DNA of 64,000 bases from contig JAVBWI010000023.1 in assembly GCA_036677445.1 (NCBI GenBank), positions 1-64,000 on the forward strand, written 5' to 3'. Source of the DNA: JAVBWI01 sp036677445. Its GTDB lineage: Bacteria; Bacillota; Clostridia; Christensenellales; CAG-138. Position numbers and translations under genes: made by a program. Shown piece by piece: positions 23,291 to 31,644 of this stretch. Every line of letters begins with the position of its first letter. Position 1 is the first letter of the stretch. The notes below the pieces were generated by a model. That model had not been told where the DNA came from, did no database searches, and was given only the letters and a program-made list of their open reading frames with translations.

Positions 23291-23914
23291 TTAGTCAGCC
23301 AGCAGCGAAAAATTGCTGACCTGAAAACGCCCGTATGTTGGGCGGAAATCCCCGACGCCGACCAGCCTCCCGGCATCCGCCATCACGTCAAGCAGGAAGC
23401 TCGGCGCAATGTACTCCGGCGTTTGCACCTGCAAAAGCACCCTGACCTTCCATCCCGCATCGAGTGCCGGGCGCAGACGGGTGATCCCCGCACGCTGCAC
23501 GCAAACGCGGCGCTTGTCGATATAGTCCGGTTCGCCGCAGCCGGTCGTAGCCAAATCGCTGATCGAAAGCACGCTGGCCTTGAACAGGTCACAGGCACTT
23601 TTACGCGGGCTGCGGGGGTCTTGGCGGCATTTCGCTGCTGTGATGATGCTCTGTCGGAAATACTCGGTGGGAATACAAATCTCGCGCTTATCGTTGCGAT
23701 ACAGATATGCCTCAATGTTGTCGGTTTTCTTGGCTTTGCTGTTCTTTGCAGCGGTGGCCTTCGCCTCCACATCCTCACAGCTCCAACGGTGAAAAAGGAT
23801 GGGCGACGTGCCGGTGATCTCGCATTCCACGACATACGGCATAAGGATAGCGGCCTCCGCATCGTTGTTGACCTGCGCCTCTAGACGCTTCGTTGCTTTT
23901 GTTTTTGTAGCCAT
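23291..23914 (-). CDS. Conserved phage protein in the recombination module
   Basis: A 207-residue protein with ECEITGTSPILFHRWS near the N-terminus, ICIPTEYFRQSIITAAK in the middle and VGVGDFRPTYGRFQVSNF at the C-terminus. The motifs recall a widespread but unassigned phage family encoded near recombinases. No known enzyme motif is recognised. Its stop abuts the pentamer arrays. Confidence 0.45.
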   Translation of the reverse strand: MATKTKATKRLEAQVNNDAEAAILMPYVVECEITGTSPILFHRWSCEDVEAKATAAKNSKAKKTDNIEAYLYRNDKREICIPTEYFRQSIITAAKCRQDPRSPRKSACDLFKASVLSISDLATTGCGEPDYIDKRRVCVQRAGITRLRPALDAGWKVRVLLQVQTPEYIAPSFLLDVMADAGRLVGVGDFRPTYGRFQVSNFSLLAD

Positions 23915-23941
23915 TCTTCAATCCCTCATCTTCAAAATTCT

Positions 23942-24358
23942 TTATTTGACGGCCTTTCGGACGCCGACGGTGGTTTTTTCAAATACATTCACCAAGCCCC
24001 GGAGCCAATCGGGCAGCGCGTCGCCGTTCTCGGTGATCTGCTCCTTTACGAACGCGGACAGGGAATTGGCGTTGACCGTTTCCGTGACAAGCTCGCCGTA
24101 GCCCTCGCCGCGCAGCGCTGCGAACAGCTCATCCTTACGGTCGGCCGTAGCAGACGCGCGGGTCTTGGAAATCAGGTAGAACATGGTGCCGCCGCGCGTG
24201 AAGTTCTGCGTTTCGGTCTCGGCCATAAGCTCGGATAGGCGGTAGTCCACCTCGTCGAGCTGGTCGTTGACCTCTTTGAGCGCCTGCTCGGCATACACCT
24301 TGGCCTCGCGCAGCTCACGCAGCCGGTCGGCCAGTTCGAACAGCCTTTCACTCGACAT
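23942..24358 (-). CDS. Coiled-coil phage protein
   Basis: A 138-residue protein. Residues 1-50 form a charged helix (MSSERLFELADRLRELREAK ... LKEVNDQLDEVDYRLSELMA) likely to be a coiled coil; the second half carries FTRGGTMFYLISKTRAS, like phage proteins close to helicases. Function unknown. ATG 24358 has AAGGGGG upstream; a longer upstream frame overlaps the preceding gene. Confidence 0.5.
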   Translation of the reverse strand: MSSERLFELADRLRELREAKVYAEQALKEVNDQLDEVDYRLSELMAETETQNFTRGGTMFYLISKTRASATADRKDELFAALRGEGYGELVTETVNANSLSAFVKEQITENGDALPDWLRGLVNVFEKTTVGVRKAVK

Positions 24359-24632
24359 GGAAACCGCCCCCTTCGACAAGGCACTGAATGGTTTTTTTCG
24401 CACAAGCCAGCTTTTCAAACGCAAGCGCGAGCGCCTCCTCCGGCGAATCTTCACGGAAACGGGGCAAGCCGTCGCGTATGCGTTTCAGCTCAGATGCGAT
24501 GGTCAGGCAGGCTTCCTCCATAATGGAAAGCGCGCAGGTTACAGCTTTGAGCGCGGCGTTCGAAGCATCCGCGACATTCTCCCGGAGCGTCGGATTGCCT
24601 GAAAGCATGCGGATGGTTTCAAAAAGTCTCAT
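24348..24632 (-). CDS. Small helical phage protein
   Basis: A 94-residue helical protein (MRLFETIRMLSGNPTLRENV) with three cysteines and no known domain. Its 3' end overlaps the next gene by 11 nt, and it starts 9 nt after the helicase stop, so it belongs to the same transcript. Not recognised. Confidence 0.45.
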   Translation of the reverse strand: MRLFETIRMLSGNPTLRENVADASNAALKAVTCALSIMEEACLTIASELKRIRDGLPRFREDSPEEALALAFEKLACAKKTIQCLVEGGGFHVE

Positions 24633-24641
24633 TGTTTCCTC

Positions 24642-26090
24642 CTATGGCGCAAACGGGTTTTGCCCGCTGCGGTAATCGTCGACCAGCGCTTTTGCGAGGT
24701 CGGCTTTGTTCTTGAGCGCTGTGAGCACCTTTTCGTCCACGGTGCCTTTGGCGGTCAGGTAGATGTAGGTGCAGTTGTGTTTCTGGCCGAGGCGATGGAT
24801 TCTCGCTTTGGTCTGCTCGAAATTGCTCATGGAGTAATCGAGCGAGTAAAACACCATGGTGCTCGCGGCCGTGAGCGTGATGCCCAGCCCCGCCGTGGCG
24901 ATCTGCCCCACGAACACCTGCACGTCCAGGTCGTTCTGGAACGTGGCGATCTGCGCGTCCCGATCCTTCACGCCGCCCATGATGAGCGAGTACCGGATGC
25001 CCTTCGTTTCCAGCAGCTTGCGGATGGCGTCGATCTCCGGCACGAACCGGGCGATCACCACCAGCTTTCTGCCCTCCTGCAGCACGTCCTCCACGATGTC
25101 CTCGAGCGCCGCCTGCTTGGCGGTGCTGATCCGCTGCGGGGTGTTGCCCTCGTCGTCCCCGATGAAACCGCCCGTAAGCTGCGACAGCCGCAGCAGCCGG
25201 GTGAGGATATTGGTGACGGTAACTTCACCTTTGCCAAGCTCGGCGTAGCTGTCCCGTACCAGATCGCGGTAGATGCGCAGGGCGGCGGGTTCCAGCTCGA
25301 CAAACCGCACAATGTCCGTGGTCTCCGGCAAATCGAGGCATTCGGCCTTGGTCGCCCGGTACGCGATGCTGTGCAGCCCGCGCATGAGCTCCGGCTCCAT
25401 GCTCCGTTTAAGCACTGGGGTGTGGTTGCCGTAGCCCACCATATCGAAGTACCGGTTGCGGAACACATAGTAGCTCGGGCCGAAGACCGCCGGATTCAGG
25501 AACTTGTACTGGCTGAACACATCGATGGCCTTGTTGGTGATGACCGTCCCCGTGAGCAGCAGCCGGTACCGCGCCTTCGCGCCCAAGCGGTGCATGGCCT
25601 TGGAAGCGGAGATATTGTGGGTTTTGATCTTGTGCCCCTCGTCCGCGACGATCAGGTCTGCATCCCACGCCAGAAGCTCCTTTTCCATGCGCCACGCGCT
25701 TTCGTAGTTGATCACCGCCACCTGCAGGGGCGCGCCCCGAAGGTGCCGCAGGGTATCCGCCTTCTTCCCGGCGCTACCTGTGAGCACCGCCAGCGCGTAG
25801 TCGAAGCCCGCGAACTTTCGGAATTCCTCCTGCCACACGCCGAGGATGGAGAGCGGCGCTACCACCAGCATCCGGCGGATTTTTCCGGCTCCGTATAGCG
25901 CGCCCGCTACCGCGATGCCGGTCAGGCTCTTGCCGCACCCCATTTCCATGAGGAGCGCCGCACCCGTGGACACCGGATCGCCCTCCAAACCGAACAGCCC
26001 GCAGGCGAATTCGAACGCTTCCACCTGATGCCGGTACGGAGCGGCCCGGATGGGCAGCCGCATCCCGCTGGCGGCGACAGGCTCAGTCAT
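24642..26090 (-). CDS. SNF2-family DEAD-like helicase
   Basis: A 482-residue SF2 ATPase. Walker A MGCGKS (50-55), DEGH (150-153), LLLTGT (motif III), and C-terminal motifs V/VI: VFVGQIATAGLGITLTAA and QTKARIHRLGQ. Phage SNF2 proteins remodel nucleoprotein during replication or recombination. The ATG overlaps the stop of the upstream small gene by 8 nt. Confidence 0.9.
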   Translation of the reverse strand: MTEPVAASGMRLPIRAAPYRHQVEAFEFACGLFGLEGDPVSTGAALLMEMGCGKSLTGIAVAGALYGAGKIRRMLVVAPLSILGVWQEEFRKFAGFDYALAVLTGSAGKKADTLRHLRGAPLQVAVINYESAWRMEKELLAWDADLIVADEGHKIKTHNISASKAMHRLGAKARYRLLLTGTVITNKAIDVFSQYKFLNPAVFGPSYYVFRNRYFDMVGYGNHTPVLKRSMEPELMRGLHSIAYRATKAECLDLPETTDIVRFVELEPAALRIYRDLVRDSYAELGKGEVTVTNILTRLLRLSQLTGGFIGDDEGNTPQRISTAKQAALEDIVEDVLQEGRKLVVIARFVPEIDAIRKLLETKGIRYSLIMGGVKDRDAQIATFQNDLDVQVFVGQIATAGLGITLTAASTMVFYSLDYSMSNFEQTKARIHRLGQKHNCTYIYLTAKGTVDEKVLTALKNKADLAKALVDDYRSGQNPFAP

Positions 26091-26277
26091 CCTCGCCCTC
26101 CGCCACCTCTTGGATTGTGAGCGTCCTGACGGTGTTGCCGGGGACGATTACCATGACGCCGTTCGATTCGCCCAGCAGGCGGCGTAGTACCCTGTCCCAC
26201 AGGGGTAGCTTGCGGCACCGCACGATGCCGGGGCCTTTCGCGTTTTTGTCAAGGCTGATCTTCAATCTGTGTTGCAT
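26083..26277 (-). CDS. Small phage protein
   Basis: A 64-residue protein (MQHRLKISLDKNAKGPGIVR) ending in an acidic tail. Contains a basic centre (LPLWDRVLRRLLGE). Not recognised. ATG 26277 has GAGGTG 8 nt upstream. Confidence 0.45.
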   Translation of the reverse strand: MQHRLKISLDKNAKGPGIVRCRKLPLWDRVLRRLLGESNGVMVIVPGNTVRTLTIQEVAEGEDD

Positions 26278-26361
26278 ATGCTTTTCACCTCTTCCCGAGG
26301 GCTGTGTTTTTGTGGCCCTCACTGTTAGGTCACGGGAAAGGTGAAATGTAAGGGGGGTTAC

Positions 26362-26751
26362 TCATAACTTTTTTTCAAGGTGCCTGTAAATGCGCTTCAA
26401 ACGATCGAGAATAGCCACATGGCTTACGCCCTGTTCCCGCGCAATGTCCGCAACCGAACTATTTTCACAGAATACCTGCCGCAGCAATTCCTTCTGCTGT
26501 GGGAGTAGCATGCCGATGGCCTTTTGCAGGTTTTTGCTTTCCAATGCTTTCTCTATGGCGTTAGCGACGTTGGCGTTAGGGTCGATGAACGCCTCGCCCT
26601 CATACTCCATGGCATTCAGAGAAGCATGACGCCGGGTTTCGGTTTGGTCGTTGTTGTACTCGCGGCGATCCAGATCAAGAAGGATAGCACCCCATTTCTC
26701 GTCGACCTCCACGTCGACGGCCTCGTTGACAAACCGGTACTTGATTTGCAT
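26362..26751 (-). CDS. Phage sigma-like factor
   Basis: A 129-residue protein. Residues about 80-129 form a sigma region 4-like helix-turn-helix (LLPQQKELLRQVFCENSSVA, then DIAREQGVSHVAILDRLKRI). The N-terminal half resembles short phage sigma-like proteins found near the lysogeny module. It could direct early or middle transcription. Its RBS (AAAGGAA) is buried in a perfect 15-bp hairpin, so its translation is likely regulated. Confidence 0.7.
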   Translation of the reverse strand: MQIKYRFVNEAVDVEVDEKWGAILLDLDRREYNNDQTETRRHASLNAMEYEGEAFIDPNANVANAIEKALESKNLQKAIGMLLPQQKELLRQVFCENSSVADIAREQGVSHVAILDRLKRIYRHLEKKL

Positions 26752-26755
26752 AAAA

Positions 26756-26793
26756 GCAGTTCCTTTCTTCGTTGGAGTGAAGAAAGGAACTGC
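26756..26793 (-). promoter_or_regulatory. Perfect 15-bp hairpin sequestering the sigma gene RBS
   Basis: Arms GCAGTTCCTTTCTTC (26756-26770) and GAAGAAAGGAACTGC (26779-26793) are perfect complements with an 8-nt loop. On the mRNA the 3' arm holds AAAGGA, 9 nt before the sigma ATG. The 5' arm plus loop can alternatively pair with the terminator upstream (18 of 20 nt). Confidence 0.8.
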
Positions 26794-26799
26794 AAATAC

Positions 26800-26840
26800 A
26801 AAAAAAGCCGGAGCAAAGCAGTTTCTTGCTTCACTCCGGC
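26800..26840 (-). terminator. Strong terminator upstream of the sigma gene, part of a switch
   Basis: On the minus strand GCCGGAGTGAAGCA pairs with TGCTTTGCTCCGGC (14 bp with two G-U), loop AGAAAC, then seven T residues. Its 5' arm and loop are a near copy (18 of 20) of the complement of the next hairpin's 5' segment. Confidence 0.85.
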
Positions 26841-26906
26841 CATTTGGTCACTCGCTTTTCAGGCGGTGCCTTTGCTCGGTAGATGATATAGCGTAAATCC
26901 TATTCG

Positions 26907-27104
26907 TTAGCCGATTGCGGCTTCTGCCGTACAGGGTATGCGAACGATATTATGGCAGTGCGGACACTTTATTTCCACATGGATCGGCTGTTTCGGCAGA
27001 TCGGATATGTCAAACGCCCGCTTGGTGCATACCGGACACCGCATTGACAAATGCAGCCTGTTGGCCTCCATCTGCGTTTTCTTTTTGATTGCCTGTGTAC
27101 TCAT
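26907..27104 (-). CDS. Zinc-ribbon small protein, first early gene
   Basis: A 65-residue protein with two CxxC knuckles, CPVC and CPHC, in a zinc ribbon (MRCPVCTKRAFDIS ... VEIKCPHCHNIVRI). First gene of the leftward lytic operon after the switch promoter; may be an early regulator. No specific function is known. Confidence 0.6.
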   Translation of the reverse strand: MSTQAIKKKTQMEANRLHLSMRCPVCTKRAFDISDLPKQPIHVEIKCPHCHNIVRIPCTAEAAIG

Positions 27105-27143
27105 AACCCTTTACCCCCGACATTTTATCCTGCATAAGTTTTG

Positions 27144-27172
27144 TTGACGAAGTCCACTTCGTATGCTATTAT
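27144..27172 (+). promoter_or_regulatory. Repressor promoter (rightward)
   Basis: TTGACG at 27144-27149, 17-nt spacer, TATTAT at 27167-27172. Overlaps the leftward promoter on the opposite strand, and operator 1 (27148-27161) covers its -35/spacer region. Confidence 0.75.
27148..27161. promoter_or_regulatory. Repressor operator 1
   Basis: CGAAGTCCACTTCG, a perfect 6+2+6 inverted repeat overlapping both promoters. Confidence 0.8.
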
Positions 27173-27196
27173 ACAAACGCCACGACATGGAGTCAA
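27168..27196 (-). promoter_or_regulatory. Early lytic promoter (leftward)
   Basis: TTGACT at 27196-27191, 17-nt spacer, TATAAT at 27173-27168. Its -10 shares bases with the -10 of the rightward promoter, so both cannot be occupied together. Operator 2 lies just upstream; operator 1 covers the start point. Confidence 0.8.
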
Positions 27197-27206
27197 TGAT
27201 AATTCA

Positions 27207-27220
27207 CGAAGTTTACTTCG
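27207..27220. promoter_or_regulatory. Repressor operator 2
   Basis: CGAAGTTTACTTCG, the same dyad as operator 1 with a different 2-nt centre, 59 bp away centre to centre. Confidence 0.8.
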
Positions 27221-27246
27221 CAAATATTAGACGGAGGTTCCAATAA

Positions 27247-27666
27247 ATGACATTCGGCGAGAAGGTCAGGATATTAAGAGAAAATGCTAAGTATCCTCAA
27301 CGCAAGGTAGCGGAGTACATCGGCATCTCCACGCGGGCCTATCAAAGCTATGAAGAGAACAACGTGATACCGAAAAAACGCGACGTGCTGATAAAGCTTT
27401 CCGAGCTTTACAATGTTTCGATCGACCAGTTGCTCAATGATCAGGAGCTTTTCTTTATGGATATGGCCGAGCAGTACGGCGGGCGCGGCGCGCAGCAGGC
27501 GCAAAAGATACTCGGCGACGCGCAGGCGTATTTGGCGGGCGGTGACATTACGGACGAAGAACGCGAGGAATTCATGGGCTCGCTCATGCGGATGTTTCAG
27601 CGTTCAAAGGAAATTGCCAAAGAAAAGTATGGGAATAAAGGACAAACGGAAGATAAGCCGGAATGA
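27247..27666 (+). CDS. Phage repressor, XRE family
   Basis: A 139-residue protein. Residues about 4-60 are an XRE helix-turn-helix (GEKVRILRENAKYPQRKVAE, then ISTRAYQSYEENNVIPKKRD). The remainder is acidic and helical and likely the dimer and cleavage segment. It should bind the two CGAAGTNNACTTCG operators and keep the lytic promoter silent. RBS GGAGG. The next gene encodes an ImmA-type protease that probably cleaves it on induction. Confidence 0.9.
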   Translation: MTFGEKVRILRENAKYPQRKVAEYIGISTRAYQSYEENNVIPKKRDVLIKLSELYNVSIDQLLNDQELFFMDMAEQYGGRGAQQAQKILGDAQAYLAGGDITDEEREEFMGSLMRMFQRSKEIAKEKYGNKGQTEDKPE

Positions 27667-27732
27667 TCTGTACGGACTTTTGCACACATAGCCTGTTATA
27701 CTCAAAGTATAAAGATATGGGAGTAGATAGGT

Positions 27733-28242
27733 GTGAACGGAGGCATGATCGACCGGCTCTGCAATGCTCTGGTCAGAAAGTATGGAACCGGCGATCCTTT
27801 TATTATTGCGGAGATGCTGGGTATATGCGTTGAGTATGATAATCTAAGGAAACTCAAGGGCTATTATTGCTACATGAACCGCGTGCGAATGATTGTGATC
27901 AACGCTGCTCTGGATGATCAAATGAAGCGGTTGGTCTGCGCACACGAATTGGGGCACGACAGGCTGCATCTCCGTATGGCCATGGCTTCGCCTTTACGGG
28001 ATGAAGGGTTTCATTCCACCGCGAAAACGGAGCTTGAGGCAAACCGATTTGCGGCCGGGCTATTGGTACCCGATGACGAATTCATACAATTGGCGTCCTA
28101 TGGATATACAGACAAACAAATTGCCATGGAACTTGGGACATTTCCCGAAATCGTCCAAATAAAAGCGCGATCATTGTTTGCGCAGGGCATACAGCTACGG
28201 TTAGTGAATATGCCAAACAGCAAATTTCTGAAAACGCTATGA
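27733..28242 (+). CDS. ImmA/IrrE family metallopeptidase
   Basis: A 169-residue zinc protease with HELGH (residues 71-75) in VCAHELGHDRLH and the third ligand region ELEANRFAAGLLVPDDEF. In ICEBs1-like elements the ImmA protein cleaves the cognate repressor after DNA damage; gene order here is the same. A GTG start (27733) with GGGAG upstream is used; an ATG four codons later is possible. Confidence 0.9.
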   Translation: MNGGMIDRLCNALVRKYGTGDPFIIAEMLGICVEYDNLRKLKGYYCYMNRVRMIVINAALDDQMKRLVCAHELGHDRLHLRMAMASPLRDEGFHSTAKTELEANRFAAGLLVPDDEFIQLASYGYTDKQIAMELGTFPEIVQIKARSLFAQGIQLRLVNMPNSKFLKTL

Positions 28243-28243
28243 T

Positions 28244-28270
28244 AACCCTTGCCATATCCCGGCAAGGGTT
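28244..28270. terminator. Possible terminator after the protease gene
   Basis: AACCCTTGCC and GGCAAGGGTT form a perfect 10-bp stem with a 7-nt loop between convergent genes. There is no T-run on either side, so it may be a boundary hairpin rather than an efficient terminator. Confidence 0.4.
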
Positions 28271-28272
28271 GA

Positions 28273-29247
28273 TTATTGGTATCCCTGCAGCGTTTTTACG
28301 AGCAGGCTGTGCATCTCCTGCTTGACCCAATCGGGCGAAACGATCCTTGCCATATCCCCAAACTGGAACAGCCACGCGAAAAAAGGTGCGCTTACGGCGA
28401 TTTCCACCGCACAAGTAAAAGAAGTTTCATCGTTCTGTGCCATAGAAACCTGATCCCCGAACCGATCGATGACCTTGCCGATTAGGGACACATCGAACCG
28501 AATGTTAACCCGTTCCTGTTTTCCAGCAAACATGCCGAAGGTACTCTTTGCGTATTCGGCGGCATCCAATGCACGTTCCATGGGGCGACAATTTTCTGCC
28601 GTAATCTCAATGCCGGACATTTTGTCCACACGAAAATGCGCAAGGCCATCATACCGGGTGTGCCAAGCGATAAGGTAATAGTTATCATAATCCCAAGTCA
28701 ACAAATAGGGGCTGACATGATACGCCTCGCCCGCCCTTCGCAGATGGAGCTTCTTATCCAGCCCGTATTCCTGATATTGAAAGGCCACCTGCTTGCCGCT
28801 GCCGATGGCGCTATGCAGGACGTCCACATTGTAGTAAATCTGCTCGTTGGGCGACTTCACCCGATTGGCGATATAAACCTGCCGGGACAGTTCCTTAGCG
28901 TGATGTCTGCTTGTAAGGTGCTGTAGCTTTTCGATAAGCTGTTCAGATTTCTTCCGCGTCATAAACCGGCTGCTCTGCACTATGTCCGCAAGAAGCTTCA
29001 GTTCAGGCAGTTCAAAAATACGGTTGCCGATATAATAATTATGATGCTTACCCTTTTGGTAGATAATGTCCAGCCCGTATGTGCGAAGCGCCTCCAGATC
29101 ATTATATATTGCGCGCCGGTCTGCATGTATTCCGTAGCCCTTGAGCATGCCTATGATTTGCGGAATGGAAAGCGGATGCGCCTCATCCGTTTCTTCCTGC
29201 AGGATGCGCATGAGATAAAGAAGCCGCAATCTGGTTTTGTCAATCAA
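28273..29247 (-). CDS. WYL-domain transcriptional regulator
   Basis: A 324-residue regulator. The N-terminal winged HTH reads LYLMRILQEETDEAHPLSIP then DRRAIYNDLEALRTYGLDI; a WYL domain follows (YHVSPYLLTWDYDNYYLIAW). Typically senses nucleic acid or nucleotide ligands. A TTG start at 29247 with GGGAG is best supported; the frame is open 43 codons further upstream. It lies right at the prophage border. Confidence 0.8.
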   Translation of the reverse strand: MIDKTRLRLLYLMRILQEETDEAHPLSIPQIIGMLKGYGIHADRRAIYNDLEALRTYGLDIIYQKGKHHNYYIGNRIFELPELKLLADIVQSSRFMTRKKSEQLIEKLQHLTSRHHAKELSRQVYIANRVKSPNEQIYYNVDVLHSAIGSGKQVAFQYQEYGLDKKLHLRRAGEAYHVSPYLLTWDYDNYYLIAWHTRYDGLAHFRVDKMSGIEITAENCRPMERALDAAEYAKSTFGMFAGKQERVNIRFDVSLIGKVIDRFGDQVSMAQNDETSFTCAVEIAVSAPFFAWLFQFGDMARIVSPDWVKQEMHSLLVKTLQGYQ

Positions 29248-29432
29248 CCTAACTCCCTGCTTTCCTCTGGTCCGTCTATTTTTACAACGTTCCCTATCAA
29301 AATATTGGATAAGTAAGGGGTAGGTTATGCAGAAATGGCAGCAGCATGCATATCTTGGGGCCTGCCCAAACTCCACATTTGGCGGATCATAGCTTAACCG
29401 GATGAAAATAAAAGAGAGGCGAAATGTTCTTA

Positions 29433-30293
29433 TTAGATTAAAAGTAACAATGTTCCAAAAGTGATAGACGCTAGCCCCAGTATACCTCTATTCTTAATTC
29501 TCTCTTTCAAGAATAAATAGGCAAAAGCAACGGTGAATAGGATACTCAGCTTATCGATCGGCACGACGATGCTTGCTTGTCCGTCCTGCAGGGCACGATA
29601 GTAACACAGCCAGGATAAGCCAGTGGATATCCCGGAAAGGCATATAAACCGCCAGCTCCTCGCATCGATCCGCCTGACCTCGCTCTGCTTTCTCTGCAAG
29701 AAAACAATGCCCCACGCCATTATCACCACGACGACCGTTCGTATTGCGGTCCCTAAAGTAGAGTCGATTCCTTGTATACCTACTTTACCGAGGATGGAAG
29801 TCAGGCTTGCAAATACGGCGGAAAGTATGGCATACATCAGCCAACCCTTGCGCTCCGTCGATTCTACGTTGACGCTCTTTTTTTCAACCATCAGGTATGT
29901 CCCAATGCCGATGGCCGCCATACCAAACAGGTTCAACCAAGAAACTGGCTCATTTAAGAAGAGGAACGCAAACAGCATGGTGAGAACGGTACTGGACTTA
30001 TCGATCGGCGTAACCTTGCTCACATCCGCCAGATGGAGTGCTCGGAAGTAACAGAGCCAAGAGGCTCCCGTCGCAAAACCGGATAATATCAAGAACAGCA
30101 ATGGTTTGGGCTGTATGGCTGATAGCGTAGGGTGCGATCCGGTGATCAAGACCAAAAGCCACGAGAACCCCAGAACCACAACGGTACGAATCGCTGTCGC
30201 GACATTGGAATCCGTATTCTTGATCCCTATTTTTGCAAGGATGGCAGTCACTCCAGCAAACGCGGCTGAACCGAATGCAAACAGAAGCCACAT
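29433..30293 (-). CDS. EamA-family drug/metabolite transporter
   Basis: A 286-residue membrane protein with ten predicted segments in two EamA repeats; each repeat has GASWLCYFRALHLADVSKVT or GLSWLCYYRALQDGQASIVV followed by PIDK. Likely effluxes a small metabolite. Single gene with its own flanks. Confidence 0.85.
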   Translation of the reverse strand: MWLLFAFGSAAFAGVTAILAKIGIKNTDSNVATAIRTVVVLGFSWLLVLITGSHPTLSAIQPKPLLFLILSGFATGASWLCYFRALHLADVSKVTPIDKSSTVLTMLFAFLFLNEPVSWLNLFGMAAIGIGTYLMVEKKSVNVESTERKGWLMYAILSAVFASLTSILGKVGIQGIDSTLGTAIRTVVVVIMAWGIVFLQRKQSEVRRIDARSWRFICLSGISTGLSWLCYYRALQDGQASIVVPIDKLSILFTVAFAYLFLKERIKNRGILGLASITFGTLLLLI

Positions 30294-30375
30294 GTATGAT
30301 CACCCCGTGCCGTAAGTATAGCATAGTTGTCAGCGAATGAGCACCGCTGTGCCTATTTCGATTCTCTCATCGTTT

Positions 30376-30642
30376 TTAGAGAAGGCGGCTGACAGACACG
30401 TCGGATTCTTCCCGCTTTTGTGCTTTGTTCTTTTCCCTAAGTTCCAGTCGATGTATAGCAGCGAGCGTAATAATCGCCAATGCTAGCGCAATCAAAGAAA
30501 AACAGAGCAGCAACCATTTGCTGATCTCATTGTCTATAAAGCACATGGCGGGGTTTACCCTGTCGATCCAGAAAAAAGTCAGAAACATGCCGCCCAATAT
30601 GATCAATAGGTGGGATAACACCTTGCGTACTTTAAGCATCAT
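30376..30642 (-). CDS. Small two-TM membrane protein
   Basis: An 88-residue protein with two hydrophobic segments (LLIILGGMFLTFFWI; WLLLCFSLIALALAIITLA) and a basic C-terminal tail. Unknown function. It follows the phosphodiester glycosidase gene after 9 nt, so it is probably co-transcribed with it. Confidence 0.5.
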   Translation of the reverse strand: MMLKVRKVLSHLLIILGGMFLTFFWIDRVNPAMCFIDNEISKWLLLCFSLIALALAIITLAAIHRLELREKNKAQKREESDVSVSRLL

Positions 30643-30651
30643 ATCCTCCGT

Positions 30652-31632
30652 TTACTCAGAAATGAATATAATATCGCCTGACTCACGACCGCCGTTGTAG
30701 GGGCGGTTGACCAATTGATTGCCATATGCCATCATGGCAGTCTGGCCTCCATCGAGATTATAGGCCGCCGTACAGCCCAGATCGTAAAATAGTTGTGAAA
30801 GCGCCTGCAACGTTATACCGTCCGAATATCCGCTCTGACGACCGTCTACGGTCACGAAGCAATAGTGCCCGGGCTCATAGTAGCCGATCGCGCATCTTGG
30901 ATTGGCCTTTTTCACCGAGCTGTTAAACTCCTGCATGGGTTGCCCATTTTCAAGGAGCTGGGGCCCAAAGCTCCATATCTGGTATGCCTTGCGCGCAATG
31001 GCGTCGTCTATATTAAACGTATCCTTTGTATATGTTTCCATAACGCCGTCCTGGTAAAGCACGCATACATCCTCAAAAAGGATATCCCTGTATAGCTGGC
31101 CGTTTCTGACCACGACGCCTTTGGCACGTGCACTGTAATAGTCGCCGGATATCGCGACAATCGCTTTATTGTCCTGGACCATTTTCATGAATTCCTGATG
31201 GATTCCCTGCCCGTATTGCTTCTTTGCGAATGCTGTCTGGAACGAGGATATGTCTTTTACCCAGACATCCGCCACATAATAAGCGACACCATCAGCAGAA
31301 TATCCCTTAACAGCCACGCGGACGGAGTCCGACTGATGGCTGTAGTCTGCGCCCGCGCCTGTATCCTCCGTTGGAAATGCAGCGGAAAAGTTGCCCGCAG
31401 GCATGGCAACCTCACCTTCAGTACCGGATGCCTGAGGAAGAGTATTTTGTGCGGTGGCATCGTTACGAGATGGCCGGACGTTTACAATGCTCAGCTTGGG
31501 GCCGCCTCCATCCCTTGGAAGCACATGATGGAACAATGCGAATACACAAAGCGCTACGCCAAGCGCCAGCACGTCCAACACGACAATGGCCCAACCGGGG
31601 AGCACTGTTTTTCTCTTACTTGAATTTTTCAT
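30652..31632 (-). CDS. Phosphodiester glycosidase family (NAGPA-like) membrane-anchored protein
   Basis: A 326-residue protein with an N-terminal TM anchor (WAIVVLDVLALGVALCVFAL) followed by a Thr/Ser-rich linker and a NAGPA-like catalytic domain containing AISGDYYSARAKGVVVRNGQ, FGPQLLENG and AAYNLDGGQTAMM. Likely works outside the cell on wall phosphosugars. Upstream of the two-TM gene. Confidence 0.8.
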   Translation of the reverse strand: MKNSSKRKTVLPGWAIVVLDVLALGVALCVFALFHHVLPRDGGGPKLSIVNVRPSRNDATAQNTLPQASGTEGEVAMPAGNFSAAFPTEDTGAGADYSHQSDSVRVAVKGYSADGVAYYVADVWVKDISSFQTAFAKKQYGQGIHQEFMKMVQDNKAIVAISGDYYSARAKGVVVRNGQLYRDILFEDVCVLYQDGVMETYTKDTFNIDDAIARKAYQIWSFGPQLLENGQPMQEFNSSVKKANPRCAIGYYEPGHYCFVTVDGRQSGYSDGITLQALSQLFYDLGCTAAYNLDGGQTAMMAYGNQLVNRPYNGGRESGDIIFISE

Positions 31633-31644
31633 TATAGTTACCCC

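Noticed and set aside
1..28242. Prophage integrase, lysin or holin
   Set aside because: None of the phage frames matches; these genes probably lie left of the window.
28247..28358. 14-bp direct repeat CCTTGCCATATCCC at 28247-28260 and 28345-28358 as a prophage attachment site
   Set aside because: Both copies lie on the same side of the prophage, one of them inside the WYL gene; a true att pair would need a copy at the far left end, which is outside the window.
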